Shown: positions 20,723-28,749 of the stretch, piece by piece
Position numbering within the stretch: the stretch's first letter is position 1
Layout of the letters: each line of letters begins with the position of its first letter
Source: Bryobacteraceae bacterium
Lineage (GTDB): Bacteria; Acidobacteriota; Terriglobia; Bryobacterales; Bryobacteraceae
Reading direction: 5' to 3'
Length of the DNA: 64,000 nt
NCBI GenBank assembly: GCA_025056865.1
Contig: JANWVO010000052.1
Coordinates: forward strand, 62,001 to 126,000
The notes under the pieces: model-generated
Seen by the model: the letters and a program-made list of their open reading frames with translations, nothing else
The model's database searches: none
Told to the model about the DNA's origin: nothing
Translations under genes and position numbers: made by a program

Positions 20723-21475
20723 TCACTGCGCCAGCCAGCCTCCGTCGATGACGATGTCGGTACCGGTGATGAAGCGGGCCTGCTCGGAGCAGAGGTAAAC
20801 GGCCAATGCGCCGATGTCGTCCGGCCGGCCCCATTCGCCGAGCGGGAGCCGGGCGAGGAAAGCAGCGTTGGCCTGCGGATCGTTCATCAGCGCGGCGTTC
20901 ATCTCGGTGGCGAACGGCCCCGGGCTGATTCCGTTCACAGTGATGTGGTGCGGCGCGAGCTCGAGCGCGAGAGCGCGCGTCAGGCCGAGAAGGCCAGCCT
21001 TCGACGATGAATAGGCGGCGCGGCCTGGCAACGAAACGTGGCTCATGATGGAGGTCAGATTGAGGATGCGCCCGTAGCCGGAGCGGATCATCTGCGGGAT
21101 GAAGGCGCGCGCGCACAGAAAGGCGCTGGTGAGGTTGGAATCAATGACCCACCGCCATTCTTCCAGCGTGAACTCGGTGACCGGCTTGCGCAGATTGACG
21201 CCGGCGTTGTTGACGAGAATGTTGGCCGGGCCCATGTGCTCGGCCACATGCGCCGCAAGGCGGGAAACTTCTTCCTCCCGAGTGACGTCGGCAGGAACGA
21301 TGTGGGCTCCGGGACCGCACAGACGGGCGGTCTCGTCCAGCTTCTCCACATCGCGGCCAACACAGGCGACGCGCGCGCCGGCCTGGGCGAGCGCCACGGC
21401 GATGGCGCGCCCGAGGCCGCGGGAGGCTCCGGTGACGACGGCGATGCGCTGATCGAGAGGCAATGGTTGCGTCAT
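20723..21475 (-). CDS. Short-chain dehydrogenase/reductase (classical SDR)
   Basis: 250 residues. Cofactor motif VTGASRGLGRAIA, structural NNAGVN, catalytic Ser in LNLTSIMSH and the Tyr-Lys pair in AAYSSSKAGL, plus the C-terminal ITGTDIVIDGGWLAQ, so it is complete and active-looking. Closest in style to gluconate 5-dehydrogenase or 3-oxoacyl-ACP reductase-like proteins; the substrate is not determined. It is separated by only eight bases from the upstream PH-domain protein gene and by 31 bases from the POT transporter gene downstream on the same strand. Confidence 0.9.
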   Translation of the reverse strand: MTQPLPLDQRIAVVTGASRGLGRAIAVALAQAGARVACVGRDVEKLDETARLCGPGAHIVPADVTREEEVSRLAAHVAEHMGPANILVNNAGVNLRKPVTEFTLEEWRWVIDSNLTSAFLCARAFIPQMIRSGYGRILNLTSIMSHVSLPGRAAYSSSKAGLLGLTRALALELAPHHITVNGISPGPFATEMNAALMNDPQANAAFLARLPLGEWGRPDDIGALAVYLCSEQARFITGTDIVIDGGWLAQ

Positions 21476-21483
21476 GGGCGGAT

Positions 21484-21930
21484 TCAGGAGGCCTTGCCTT
21501 TGGCAGCGCGCGAGGCGGCCAGCAGCCGGTCGGCCACCGACTGCGGATCGTCGATGCCCTCCAGGGTGATGCCGCCCGATTCAGCGGCGGTCTCGATCAC
21601 GAGGTCGCCAATGCCCCACAGGCGCTGCCAGAACGTCCGGCGCACGGAGATTTTTTCAAGGCGGTCGAGGTCGATGGTGGTGACATTCTGGCTTAGGAGG
21701 CCCTCGCGCAGGCGCACGGCGCCGTTTTCAATGGTCAGCAGCGACGACCAGGAACGCAGGTAGTAACGGAGCGGGAACACCAGCAGCACCAGTCCGAGCA
21801 GCAGGACCGCTCTTGGCGTCTCCGGCGCAGTGAAGAACACGTAGCGCAGCAGCGCACCAATGGGGAGCGCGCACAGGAACAGCAGGGCGTGCGCCTGCCG
21901 CACGGACGGACGGATGCGGAGTTCTGCCAC
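21484..21930 (-). CDS. Bacterial PH-domain (bPH2/YdbT-like) membrane protein
   Basis: 148 residues: two adjacent hydrophobic helices (AHALLFLCALPIGALLRYVFF and AVLLLGLVLLVFPLRYYL) followed by a PH-like beta domain LLTIENGAVRLREGLLSQNVTTIDLDRLEKISV with WQRLWGIGDLVIETAA. This architecture defines the bPH2 (DUF304/YdbT) family of unknown function, sometimes linked to membrane stress. A TATACA hexamer (minus strand, 21953-21958) lies 22 bases upstream as a possible -10. Confidence 0.85.
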   Translation of the reverse strand: MAELRIRPSVRQAHALLFLCALPIGALLRYVFFTAPETPRAVLLLGLVLLVFPLRYYLRSWSSLLTIENGAVRLREGLLSQNVTTIDLDRLEKISVRRTFWQRLWGIGDLVIETAAESGGITLEGIDDPQSVADRLLAASRAAKGKAS

Positions 21931-21952
21931 GATGCGGCCTCGACTGCCTTAT

Positions 21953-21958
21953 TGTATA
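21953..21958 (-). promoter_or_regulatory. Possible -10 element for the PH-domain protein gene
   Basis: TATACA on the minus strand, 22 bases before the ATG at 21930. It resembles the TATACT/TAAACT words found just upstream of several other genes in this window. No convincing -35 is visible. Confidence 0.3.
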
Positions 21959-22059
21959 GCAGCGCGGAACGCCGTCCCTCCCGGGCGTTGGGTTGCCCCC
22001 AGGGATTGTGAGGAGAGCCGGGATAGAGTACTCTGACGGGGAAGGAGGAGAATTCCATC

Positions 22060-23109
22060 ATGAGACTTGGAACGACTGCCGCCCTCCTTCTGTTGGGCGG
22101 CATGCTGGCGCAGGCCGATTTCAGCTATCAGCAAAAGACGCAGATCACGGGCGGATCGCTCGTCAAGATGATGAAGATCCTGCCTGGCGCTGGCAAGGCA
22201 GTGGAGCCGCAATACAGCCGGCTCTACTTCCAGAAGAACCGGATGGCCACCGTGACCGACCGCGAGGTGGACATAATCGACCTTGCCGCCGGGCGGGTGA
22301 TCCACGTCGATCTGGAGAAGAAGACTTACTCCGTGATCACCTTCGAGGAATTCCGCAAAGCGATGGACGCGATGGCGCAGCAAATGGCCAAACAGATGGG
22401 CAGCGGCCAGCAGGCGGTGATGGACATGCGGCTGTCGGTGAAGGAAGGAGGCGAGACCCGGACCATCCAGAATCTGCCGGCGAAGCTGATGAAGCTGCTG
22501 CTCGAGATGGACATGAAGGACCAGAAGAGCGGGCAGACGTTCACTTCCACGATCGAAATCGATGAATGGCGGACGCCGGCCGTGCCGGGCTATGACGAGG
22601 TCCGCGCCTTCTACATGGCCTACGCCGAGAAGGTAGGCATCAGTCCGGAGTCTCTGCGGACGATGCGGATGGCGATGGGGCAGGCGGGAACGGCCGAGGG
22701 GATGGCGAAGCTGGCCCAGGAAGCGGCGAAGCTGGAAGGCGTGCCGCTGGTTCAGGTGACCCGGATGACGGGCCTGGGAGTTGACATTCCCGACATCCAG
22801 ATGCCGAGCGGCGCGGAGATGGGCGGCGCCGCGGCCGAATCAGCCGCAGGCGCGGCGCTGGGCCGTCTGGGCCGCCTGGGCGGCCTCGGCGGGTTCGGCC
22901 GCCGCAAGAAGCAGGAAGAGCCCCCGCCTGCTCCAAAGAAGGCGGAGCCTGTCGCCAGCGCGCAGAAGAGCGTGCTGCTGGAGGCGACGACGGAGCTGTC
23001 GGATTTCTCCACCGCGGCCGTGGACGCCTCAAGGTTTTCCATCCCCGCGGGGTTCCGGGAAGTGGAGCATGAGATGAAGAAGATCCTCCGCGAATCCTCA
23101 AAAAAGTAG
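22060..23109 (+). CDS. Secreted hypothetical protein
   Basis: 349 residues with a signal peptide (MRLGTTAALLLLGGMLAQA). The body has a strand-rich N-terminal half (SRLYFQKNRMATVTD, DIIDLAAGRVIHVDLEKKTYSVITFEE written in parts) suggestive of DUF4412-like or outer-membrane-lipoprotein-sorting folds, then a helical Met-rich region (MAKQMG, TMRMAMGQAGTAEGMAK). A low-complexity stretch rich in Gly, Leu and Ala around residues 265-290 precedes KKQEEPPPAPKK and a conserved-looking end FSIPAGFREV. I cannot assign a function. A strong Shine-Dalgarno AAGGAGGAG precedes the start, and an intrinsic terminator follows, so it is a single-gene transcript. Confidence 0.75.
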   Translation: MRLGTTAALLLLGGMLAQADFSYQQKTQITGGSLVKMMKILPGAGKAVEPQYSRLYFQKNRMATVTDREVDIIDLAAGRVIHVDLEKKTYSVITFEEFRKAMDAMAQQMAKQMGSGQQAVMDMRLSVKEGGETRTIQNLPAKLMKLLLEMDMKDQKSGQTFTSTIEIDEWRTPAVPGYDEVRAFYMAYAEKVGISPESLRTMRMAMGQAGTAEGMAKLAQEAAKLEGVPLVQVTRMTGLGVDIPDIQMPSGAEMGGAAAESAAGAALGRLGRLGGLGGFGRRKKQEEPPPAPKKAEPVASAQKSVLLEATTELSDFSTAAVDASRFSIPAGFREVEHEMKKILRESSKK

Positions 23110-23135
23110 CTGGAATTGCAGGTGGAATCCCACTG

Positions 23136-23163
23136 GCGGGCGCGCCGCGCGCCCGCTTTTTTT
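23136..23163 (+). terminator. Intrinsic terminator after the secreted hypothetical gene
   Basis: A perfect 9-bp G+C stem GCGGGCGCG (23136-23144) and CGCGCCCGC (23148-23156) with a 3-base loop is followed directly by seven T residues (23157-23163). It lies 26 bases after the stop codon and isolates that gene from the MoxR/TraB-like pair downstream. Confidence 0.9.
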
Positions 23164-23213
23164 GTCCGCTTTGACCGGCTGCATGAGCAGCGGATCCGCG
23201 GGAGAATGAAAGC

Positions 23214-24032
23214 ATGACGGTGGAAGTGGAAGGCGTCCTGCTTCATCTCAGCCACCCGGTCGAGTACGCGGCGGAATGGATCGGCCAGGAGGAGGTGCTG
23301 CGCGAGCTCCTGGCCGCCTGGATGACGCTCGGCGAAGGCGACCTGCCGATGAACCCCCGCATCACGGGCAAGCCAGGCGTAGGCAAGACGACGCTGGCTT
23401 ATACGGCGGCAAGGCGGCTGGGGCGCGAGGTCTACATCATGCAGGGCACGGTGGACACGCGCCCGGAGGATCTCATCGTTCAGCCGGTGGTGGAGGGGCC
23501 TGGCACGCTCCGCTATGTGGCCTCGCCGCTGGTGACGGCGATGCTGCGCGGGGGCGTGGCCATCCTCGATGAGGCCAACCGGATGCCGGAAAAGAGCTGG
23601 GCGAGCCTGGCTCCGCTGCTGGATGCGCGCCGCTATGTGGAGAGCATCGTGGCGGGAATCAAGATTCCGGCGCATCCTGAGTTCCGTCTGGTGTGCACAA
23701 TGAACGAGGACGCCTCGACGTTCGATCTTCCGGAGTACATTTTTTCGCGCCTTCAGCCGCAAATTCATGTCGATTTTCCGGAAATGGAAGAAGAACTGGA
23801 AATTCTGCGGCAGAATCTCCCGATGGCGGAGGAGGAAATTCTGTACAGGATTTCCCGGTTCCTCCAGGCGGCTCACGAGATGGACGAGCCGTATACCGTC
23901 CGCGACGGCATCAACATCGGCCGGTACGCGCTGCGGCTGATGAGCGCCGGGCGGCAGCCGGACCCGGAACGGGCGCTGCGGTTCGCCGTCCGCCACGTGC
24001 TGGGCGAGGAGGCGTTGCGGTATGCCGGCTGA
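23214..24032 (+). CDS. MoxR-type AAA+ ATPase
   Basis: 272 residues. Walker A ITGKPGVGKTT near residue 50, Walker B GGVAILDEANRMPEKSW near 115, sensor 1 VCTMNEDAST and an arginine-finger region IFSRLQPQ. The loop between Walker A and B (TVDTRPEDLIVQPV) is the 'T-x-x-T-x-P-x-D-L' type of MoxR/RavA ATPases. MoxR proteins act as chaperones that assemble or activate partner proteins, usually with von Willebrand factor A proteins. No vWA gene is adjacent; instead an 11-base overlap couples it to a large protein of unusual type. GGGAG precedes the start. Confidence 0.9.
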   Translation: MTVEVEGVLLHLSHPVEYAAEWIGQEEVLRELLAAWMTLGEGDLPMNPRITGKPGVGKTTLAYTAARRLGREVYIMQGTVDTRPEDLIVQPVVEGPGTLRYVASPLVTAMLRGGVAILDEANRMPEKSWASLAPLLDARRYVESIVAGIKIPAHPEFRLVCTMNEDASTFDLPEYIFSRLQPQIHVDFPEMEEELEILRQNLPMAEEEILYRISRFLQAAHEMDEPYTVRDGINIGRYALRLMSAGRQPDPERALRFAVRHVLGEEALRYAG

Positions 24033-25851
24033 GGAGCCGTTAGCGGATCTGCTCGGGCTCCGGCGCGGCGCATGGACGTTTCTGCCCGTGGCGCCGCGGC
24101 GGATCGAGTTCGCGGCCGCCATCCGTCAGCGCCTGCTGGCACTTCGGCCCGCAGTTGTTGCGGTGGAGCTTCCGCGCGAAGCGGGCGGCATGGTTCTGGA
24201 GGCGATCGCGGCGCTGCCGGAATTCAGCGCCGTGCTCGCCGTCGGCGGCGGAGAGGAAGAGGAAGATAGCGTTGCGGCAGTGATCGAGCCGGGGGATGCG
24301 CTCAGCGAAGCCGTGCGCACGGCGCGCGAGCTGGGGGCGCGCATCGAGCTGATCGGCTCGGCCGCGGCGCCGCTGTTTCCGCACGCCGACGCGTATCCGG
24401 ATCCTTGTGCGCTCGAATTCATCCCATACGAGAAATACATCGAACAGTATTTCCTGACGCCGCCGGACTCGCCGGGTGCCGGACAGCGTGCCCTCGCCGC
24501 TGCGGCGGGCCTCCAGAGGCTCGACCGGAGTGCCAGCACGGCTGTGGTCGTCACGCTGCCGGTCTTCGTGCGGCTGCTTTCGCTGCTGGCCCGCGAGCAG
24601 CGGCAGGCAATGCCCGCCTGGCGCGGCGCGTTCCGGCGCGCGCCCATCGCCGCCGGGTGCCTGGGGGATGTCACGGAAGATTGCCCTTACCTTCAGGAGC
24701 GGTACGAGGACTGGCGGACACAGGCCGGCCCGGAAGAGGGCAGCGGGCCGCCCCCGCGGCGGATGTGGCTGGGCGAACTCTGGCGCGAAGCACAGGAAAA
24801 CTACCTGGCCATCTACCGGGGCGAGCTCGCGCCCTGGCAGCGCAGGCAGGCTTCGCGGTTCCTCGAAAGGCTGGTGCGCTTCGATGGCGCCATTGCGCCG
24901 TCGCTGTTCGATCTCATCGCCGCGGCGCGCGGCGTGGTAGACGACAACTTCGCATATGAGATTTGGCGGCTGGGAACGACGCCGCGCTATCACAGTCCCC
25001 CGCCGGACAGCGAGCCGGCCCGGCTGCGGCCGGAGCAGGTTTTTGCGGCAACACGGAGGCTGCGGTTGCGGCAGCGCTATGAGCGGGAGAAGCGGCGCCT
25101 GGTGCCCCGGGCCTGGAAGCGGCGCCCTCCGCGCGACGTGCGCGGCTGGGCCGCGCAATTGGGCGGCGACGCCATTTGCAGCTACCCACCCGAAGACATC
25201 GTCATCGAGGACTATGGCCGCTTCCTGCGCCAGAAAGCGAAGACCATGCTCGGCGAGGATCGCTCGCGCGTGGAGCCTTTCACGACCAGCGTCCTGGACG
25301 GCATCGACCTGCGGGAAACGATCCGGCGCTGGCACGAGGGTCGGCTGTATGTGCGCGAGACTGAGCGCGTGAGCGGCGATACGGGCGCAGTGGTCGTCAT
25401 CTTCGATGAAGACCCCGAGGACCGCTACCCCTGGCTGACCACGTGGCTGGGCGAGCACTCCAATGAGAGCGACATGGCGTTCTATTCCACGCCGCCATTC
25501 GACAATCTTGTGGGGCCAGGCATCGGTCGCGCCGAATACGGCGGATTCATGATGACGCTGCCGCCGGGCCGGCTGATGGACGTCTGGACGGATCCCGACT
25601 ACGATTTTGCCGAGTCGAAGCCCGAGCGGCTCCTGTTGGCCGCGCTGGACTATTCGCTCGAGCGGCATGTCGTCTACGTAGGGCCGAAGCCGCCGCGGGC
25701 GATCTTTCGCCAGATCGCCGCCCGGCTGGGCCGCCAGATCGTCTACATTCCGCTGGGGGCTCTTTCGCCGGAGAAGCTGCGGAAGATCCGCGTGCTGCAT
25801 GTGCTGGACAGCCACGAGCGGCGCCGGATCGCCCCGCGCTACATCTGGTGA
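24022..25851 (+). CDS. Large TraB/DUF5682-like protein coupled to MoxR ATPase
   Basis: 609 residues, no signal peptide or membrane helix. Residues about 25-180 look like the TraB/PrgY/DUF5682 superfamily: a helix then LALRPAVVAVELPREAGG, a strand FSAVLAVGG, an acidic loop, and GARIELIGSAAAPLFPHAD. Residues about 230-360 are helical and Arg-rich. Residues about 380-609 form a separate region with ICSYPPEDIVIEDYGRFLR, LDGIDLRETIRRWHEG, GAVVVIFDEDPEDRYPW, WLGEHSNESDMAFYSTPP, EYGGFMMTLPPGRLMDVW and LEVL-free end LHVLDSHERRRIAPRYIW; I do not recognise it. DUF5682 proteins are known partners of MoxR ATPases in predicted ternary systems, which fits the 11-base overlap. Catalytic activity is unknown. 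Confidence 0.6.
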   Translation: MPAEEPLADLLGLRRGAWTFLPVAPRRIEFAAAIRQRLLALRPAVVAVELPREAGGMVLEAIAALPEFSAVLAVGGGEEEEDSVAAVIEPGDALSEAVRTARELGARIELIGSAAAPLFPHADAYPDPCALEFIPYEKYIEQYFLTPPDSPGAGQRALAAAAGLQRLDRSASTAVVVTLPVFVRLLSLLAREQRQAMPAWRGAFRRAPIAAGCLGDVTEDCPYLQERYEDWRTQAGPEEGSGPPPRRMWLGELWREAQENYLAIYRGELAPWQRRQASRFLERLVRFDGAIAPSLFDLIAAARGVVDDNFAYEIWRLGTTPRYHSPPPDSEPARLRPEQVFAATRRLRLRQRYEREKRRLVPRAWKRRPPRDVRGWAAQLGGDAICSYPPEDIVIEDYGRFLRQKAKTMLGEDRSRVEPFTTSVLDGIDLRETIRRWHEGRLYVRETERVSGDTGAVVVIFDEDPEDRYPWLTTWLGEHSNESDMAFYSTPPFDNLVGPGIGRAEYGGFMMTLPPGRLMDVWTDPDYDFAESKPERLLLAALDYSLERHVVYVGPKPPRAIFRQIAARLGRQIVYIPLGALSPEKLRKIRVLHVLDSHERRRIAPRYIW

Positions 25852-25921
25852 AACGCGCAAGGCCATGCGGCGCGTCCCACAGGGGTGGCATGGCGGATCG
25901 AGGCCGCGTTCATCACGCTGA

Positions 25922-25927
25922 TATACT
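25922..25927 (+). promoter_or_regulatory. Possible -10 element for the first NHL gene
   Basis: TATACT 27 bases before the ATG at 25955. The same word precedes hypF and the Oar-like receptor. No -35 consensus at normal spacing is seen, so this is suggestive only. Confidence 0.35.
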
Positions 25928-25928
25928 G

Positions 25929-25952
25929 AGAGTTTGCTCGCTTTGAACTCCC
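25929..25952 (+). promoter_or_regulatory. Leader element shared with the TonB receptor gene
   Basis: 24 bases immediately after the TATACT word match the leader at 43936-43959 at 20 of 24 positions (consensus AGAGTTyGCTCkCTTT then kAAyTCCC). Both lie between the probable promoter and the start of an exported protein gene. It could be a translation-control or regulator-binding site, or chance; two copies are seen. Confidence 0.3.
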
Positions 25953-25954
25953 CA

Positions 25955-28696
25955 ATGAAGTGGATCTTTGCCCTGTGTGCGCTGGCGGGTGTGTGCCAAG
26001 CGCAGGAATTCTATTCGGCGCAGGCTGCGCGTCTCGTCATTGGACAGAAGCCCTTCACGGCGGCTTCCTATGGTGCCAGCGACGTGCTGCTCGGCTCGAT
26101 CACGGGCGTCGCTTATGCCGCCGACACACTGATCGTGGCCGACGGCAACAACATTGGCGGCACGCCGGTCAATCACCGCGTTCTCATCTACCGCAACGTC
26201 AGCTCTTTCATACCCGACCGGAAGGCGGTGCTGCCGCTGAACGACCCGCGTTGCCCGGCCTGCGTCGGCAAGGCCGACGTGGTCCTGGGCCAGCCGGACT
26301 TCACCACCACCGAGCTCAAGGCCGCGGCGCAGAACACGCTGCGCAACCCTCTGGGCGTGGCCTACAACGGGCGCGTGCTCGCTGTGGCGGACACCGATAA
26401 CAACCGCGTGCTGATCTGGCGCTCGCTGCCGACGGTGAACCAGCAGCCCGCTGACCTCGTGGTGGGCCAGAAGGACTTCACCTCCTCGGCAGCCGGCATC
26501 GGCGACTCGTCGCTGCGGGGTCCGAACGCAGTGTTCCTCGACGACAATGACGGACTCTGGGTGGCCGACACGGGGAACAACCGCGTGCTCTATTTCGGCC
26601 GCATCACGCAGAACGGGCAGGCAGCGAGGCTTGTGCTCGGCCAACCGGACTTCAACACCGATCAGCAGTTCCGCAGGTTCCCTGAATACATCACCCGGGC
26701 GGACACGATGCTCGCGCCGGCTTCCGTATGGGTGGCCGGGGGCAGAGTGTTCGTGGCGGATCTCGGCATGAGCCGGGTTCTGATCTGGAACTCCATCCCC
26801 ACGCGCAATGCGCAGCCTGCCGACGTCGTCGTGGGCCAGCCGGACTTCACATCGCCTGAGTGGAAGACCACGGCGACGCCAGCCAACCAGAAGCTGTGCG
26901 CCTCCAACGGCACCGACAAGGACGGCAAGCCCACCTATCCCGACCGCTGCGCGGCCACTCTGGACATGCCCCGCGCGGTGCTCAGCGACGGGCGGCGCCT
27001 CTTCGTGGCCGATTCCGGCAACGACCGCGTGCTCATCTGGAATGAGATCCCGACGCGCAACGGCCAGCCTGCCGACATCGTGCTCGGCCAGCTCAACTTC
27101 GAGCTGAACCAGAGCTCGGATTCGGGCGAGCCCCGGCGCGTGGCCTCCACCGACTCGTTCAAGACGCCCACGGCGCTTGCCTACGACGGTCTGAACCTCT
27201 ACGTTTCCGACACGTACAACCGCCGCGTTCTCGTTTACACGCCCGGCGACTTCAACCTGCCCGTCACGGCGGTGCGAAACGCGCCCAGCCCTGCCACCTA
27301 CGCACGCGGCTCGGTCGTCCTGGGCGGCACGGTGGAGAAGGAGCAGGAGCTCACCATCAAGATCGGCAACGAGAACGTGAAAGACGCCGACGGCAACGTG
27401 ATCACGAAGAGCTACAAGATCACGACCACCGTCGACGACAACTTCCAGACGATCATCGACCGCTTCGTCCAGCTCATCAACGACTCGCAGGATCCCTACG
27501 TCATCGCGACGCCCAACTACCTTTTCAACGCGATCATCCTGATCGCGCGCCAGGCCGACACCCAAGGCAACTCGGTCACCCTTGGCACCGAGATCAAGCC
27601 GGACGGCGCGAAGATCACGATGACAACCAGCGGATCGAAGCTCTCTGGCGGGCAGGACCCGGCGCTGATCGCTCCGTTCGCCCTGGTGGCCGTGCTTGGC
27701 GACAACCTGGCGGACCAGACGGTGAGCGTTCCCGATATCACCAGGCCTTTGCCGTATGAGCTGGGCGGGGTGCAGTTCTTTGTCGATGGGCTTCCCTGCC
27801 CCATCCTTGCCGTGTCGCCGGACCGCGTGATTGCGCAGATCCCGGTGGAAGTAGCCGGGTCGAACAGCGCCAGCGGCGTGCTGCGCGTGCGCCGCAAAAA
27901 CGGCGAGATTACCGTTTCGAGCGCCGTCGCGGTGCGGCTTATCGAGCAGAATCCCTCGGTCTACACGACGGACTCGCCGGCTCCGGCGCCAGGCATTGCC
28001 TACCACTATTCGAGCCACGCCACCGCGACCGTTTCGGTGGACGGCGCCGCCAACCCTGGCGACACGCCCTCCATCTCCATCCGCGACCGCAAGTACACCT
28101 ACAGGGTGCAGGCGACGGACACGCTGCAAACGATCCGCGACAACCTGATCGCGCTGATCAATGCATTCGATCCGGAGGTGGAAGCCTTCGCCGCCGGTCC
28201 GTTCCAGCGCATCAGGCTGCGGGCGCGCATTGAAGGACCTGCGGGCAATGGCATTCCGATCAAGGCAGAGGCCAACACGGATGCGCAGGTGATCATGACG
28301 GCGCTCAACAGCGAGCTTTGCTGCGCCAACACCGCCGGAGCTCCCGTGACCGAAGACAATCCGGCGCAGCCCGGCGAGACCATCGTCGTGCTGGCCTCCG
28401 GCCTGGGGCTGGTGGGCCCGGAGGCGGCCCGGCAGGCCATGAAGACGGGCCTGCCTTACGACGGTCCGGAAATGAACGACCCGGTCGAGTTCGTCTCGTC
28501 GCTCGTGGGCGGACGCACCGCCAACGTGCTCTTCGCGGGACTGAAACGGGGCGCGATCGGAGTCTACGAAGTCCACCTGGAGCTGAACCCGGATCTGCCG
28601 ACGAACCTGAAGACCGAGGGCTGGATCGCCCAGAGCTTCCAGATCTCCAACATCTTCACGATTCCAGTGGTCAGCCGCAAGCCGAGGCAGCCATGA
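25955..28696 (+). CDS. Secreted NHL-repeat protein with TIGR03437 domain and two inserted repeats
   Basis: 913 residues with signal MKWIFALCALAGVCQAQ. Residues about 20-435 hold at least five NHL-type beta-propeller repeats marked by VLGQPDFTT and VADTDNNRVLIW-like units. Residues about 440-565 are a first inserted domain (LTIKIGN, DDNFQTIIDRFVQLIND, DPYVIATP). Residues about 565-685 are the first part of a TIGR03437 domain (VAVLGDNLADQ, VQFFVDGLPCPILAVSPD, IAQIPVEVAG). Residues about 690-790 are a second insert resembling the first (ISIRDRKYTYRVQATDTLQTI, LIALINAFDPEVEAFA). The TIGR03437 domain then resumes (GETIVVLASGLGLVGP, FAGLKRGAIGVYEVHL). Role: probably a surface or periplasmic binding protein; function unknown. 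Its stop overlaps an ATG (ATGA). Confidence 0.85.
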   Translation: MKWIFALCALAGVCQAQEFYSAQAARLVIGQKPFTAASYGASDVLLGSITGVAYAADTLIVADGNNIGGTPVNHRVLIYRNVSSFIPDRKAVLPLNDPRCPACVGKADVVLGQPDFTTTELKAAAQNTLRNPLGVAYNGRVLAVADTDNNRVLIWRSLPTVNQQPADLVVGQKDFTSSAAGIGDSSLRGPNAVFLDDNDGLWVADTGNNRVLYFGRITQNGQAARLVLGQPDFNTDQQFRRFPEYITRADTMLAPASVWVAGGRVFVADLGMSRVLIWNSIPTRNAQPADVVVGQPDFTSPEWKTTATPANQKLCASNGTDKDGKPTYPDRCAATLDMPRAVLSDGRRLFVADSGNDRVLIWNEIPTRNGQPADIVLGQLNFELNQSSDSGEPRRVASTDSFKTPTALAYDGLNLYVSDTYNRRVLVYTPGDFNLPVTAVRNAPSPATYARGSVVLGGTVEKEQELTIKIGNENVKDADGNVITKSYKITTTVDDNFQTIIDRFVQLINDSQDPYVIATPNYLFNAIILIARQADTQGNSVTLGTEIKPDGAKITMTTSGSKLSGGQDPALIAPFALVAVLGDNLADQTVSVPDITRPLPYELGGVQFFVDGLPCPILAVSPDRVIAQIPVEVAGSNSASGVLRVRRKNGEITVSSAVAVRLIEQNPSVYTTDSPAPAPGIAYHYSSHATATVSVDGAANPGDTPSISIRDRKYTYRVQATDTLQTIRDNLIALINAFDPEVEAFAAGPFQRIRLRARIEGPAGNGIPIKAEANTDAQVIMTALNSELCCANTAGAPVTEDNPAQPGETIVVLASGLGLVGPEAARQAMKTGLPYDGPEMNDPVEFVSSLVGGRTANVLFAGLKRGAIGVYEVHLELNPDLPTNLKTEGWIAQSFQISNIFTIPVVSRKPRQP

Positions 28697-28749
28697 AGCG
28701 GGAAATGGCGCAAAATCCGGCAGGAGAAACTAGAAAAACGGAGCGGGAA

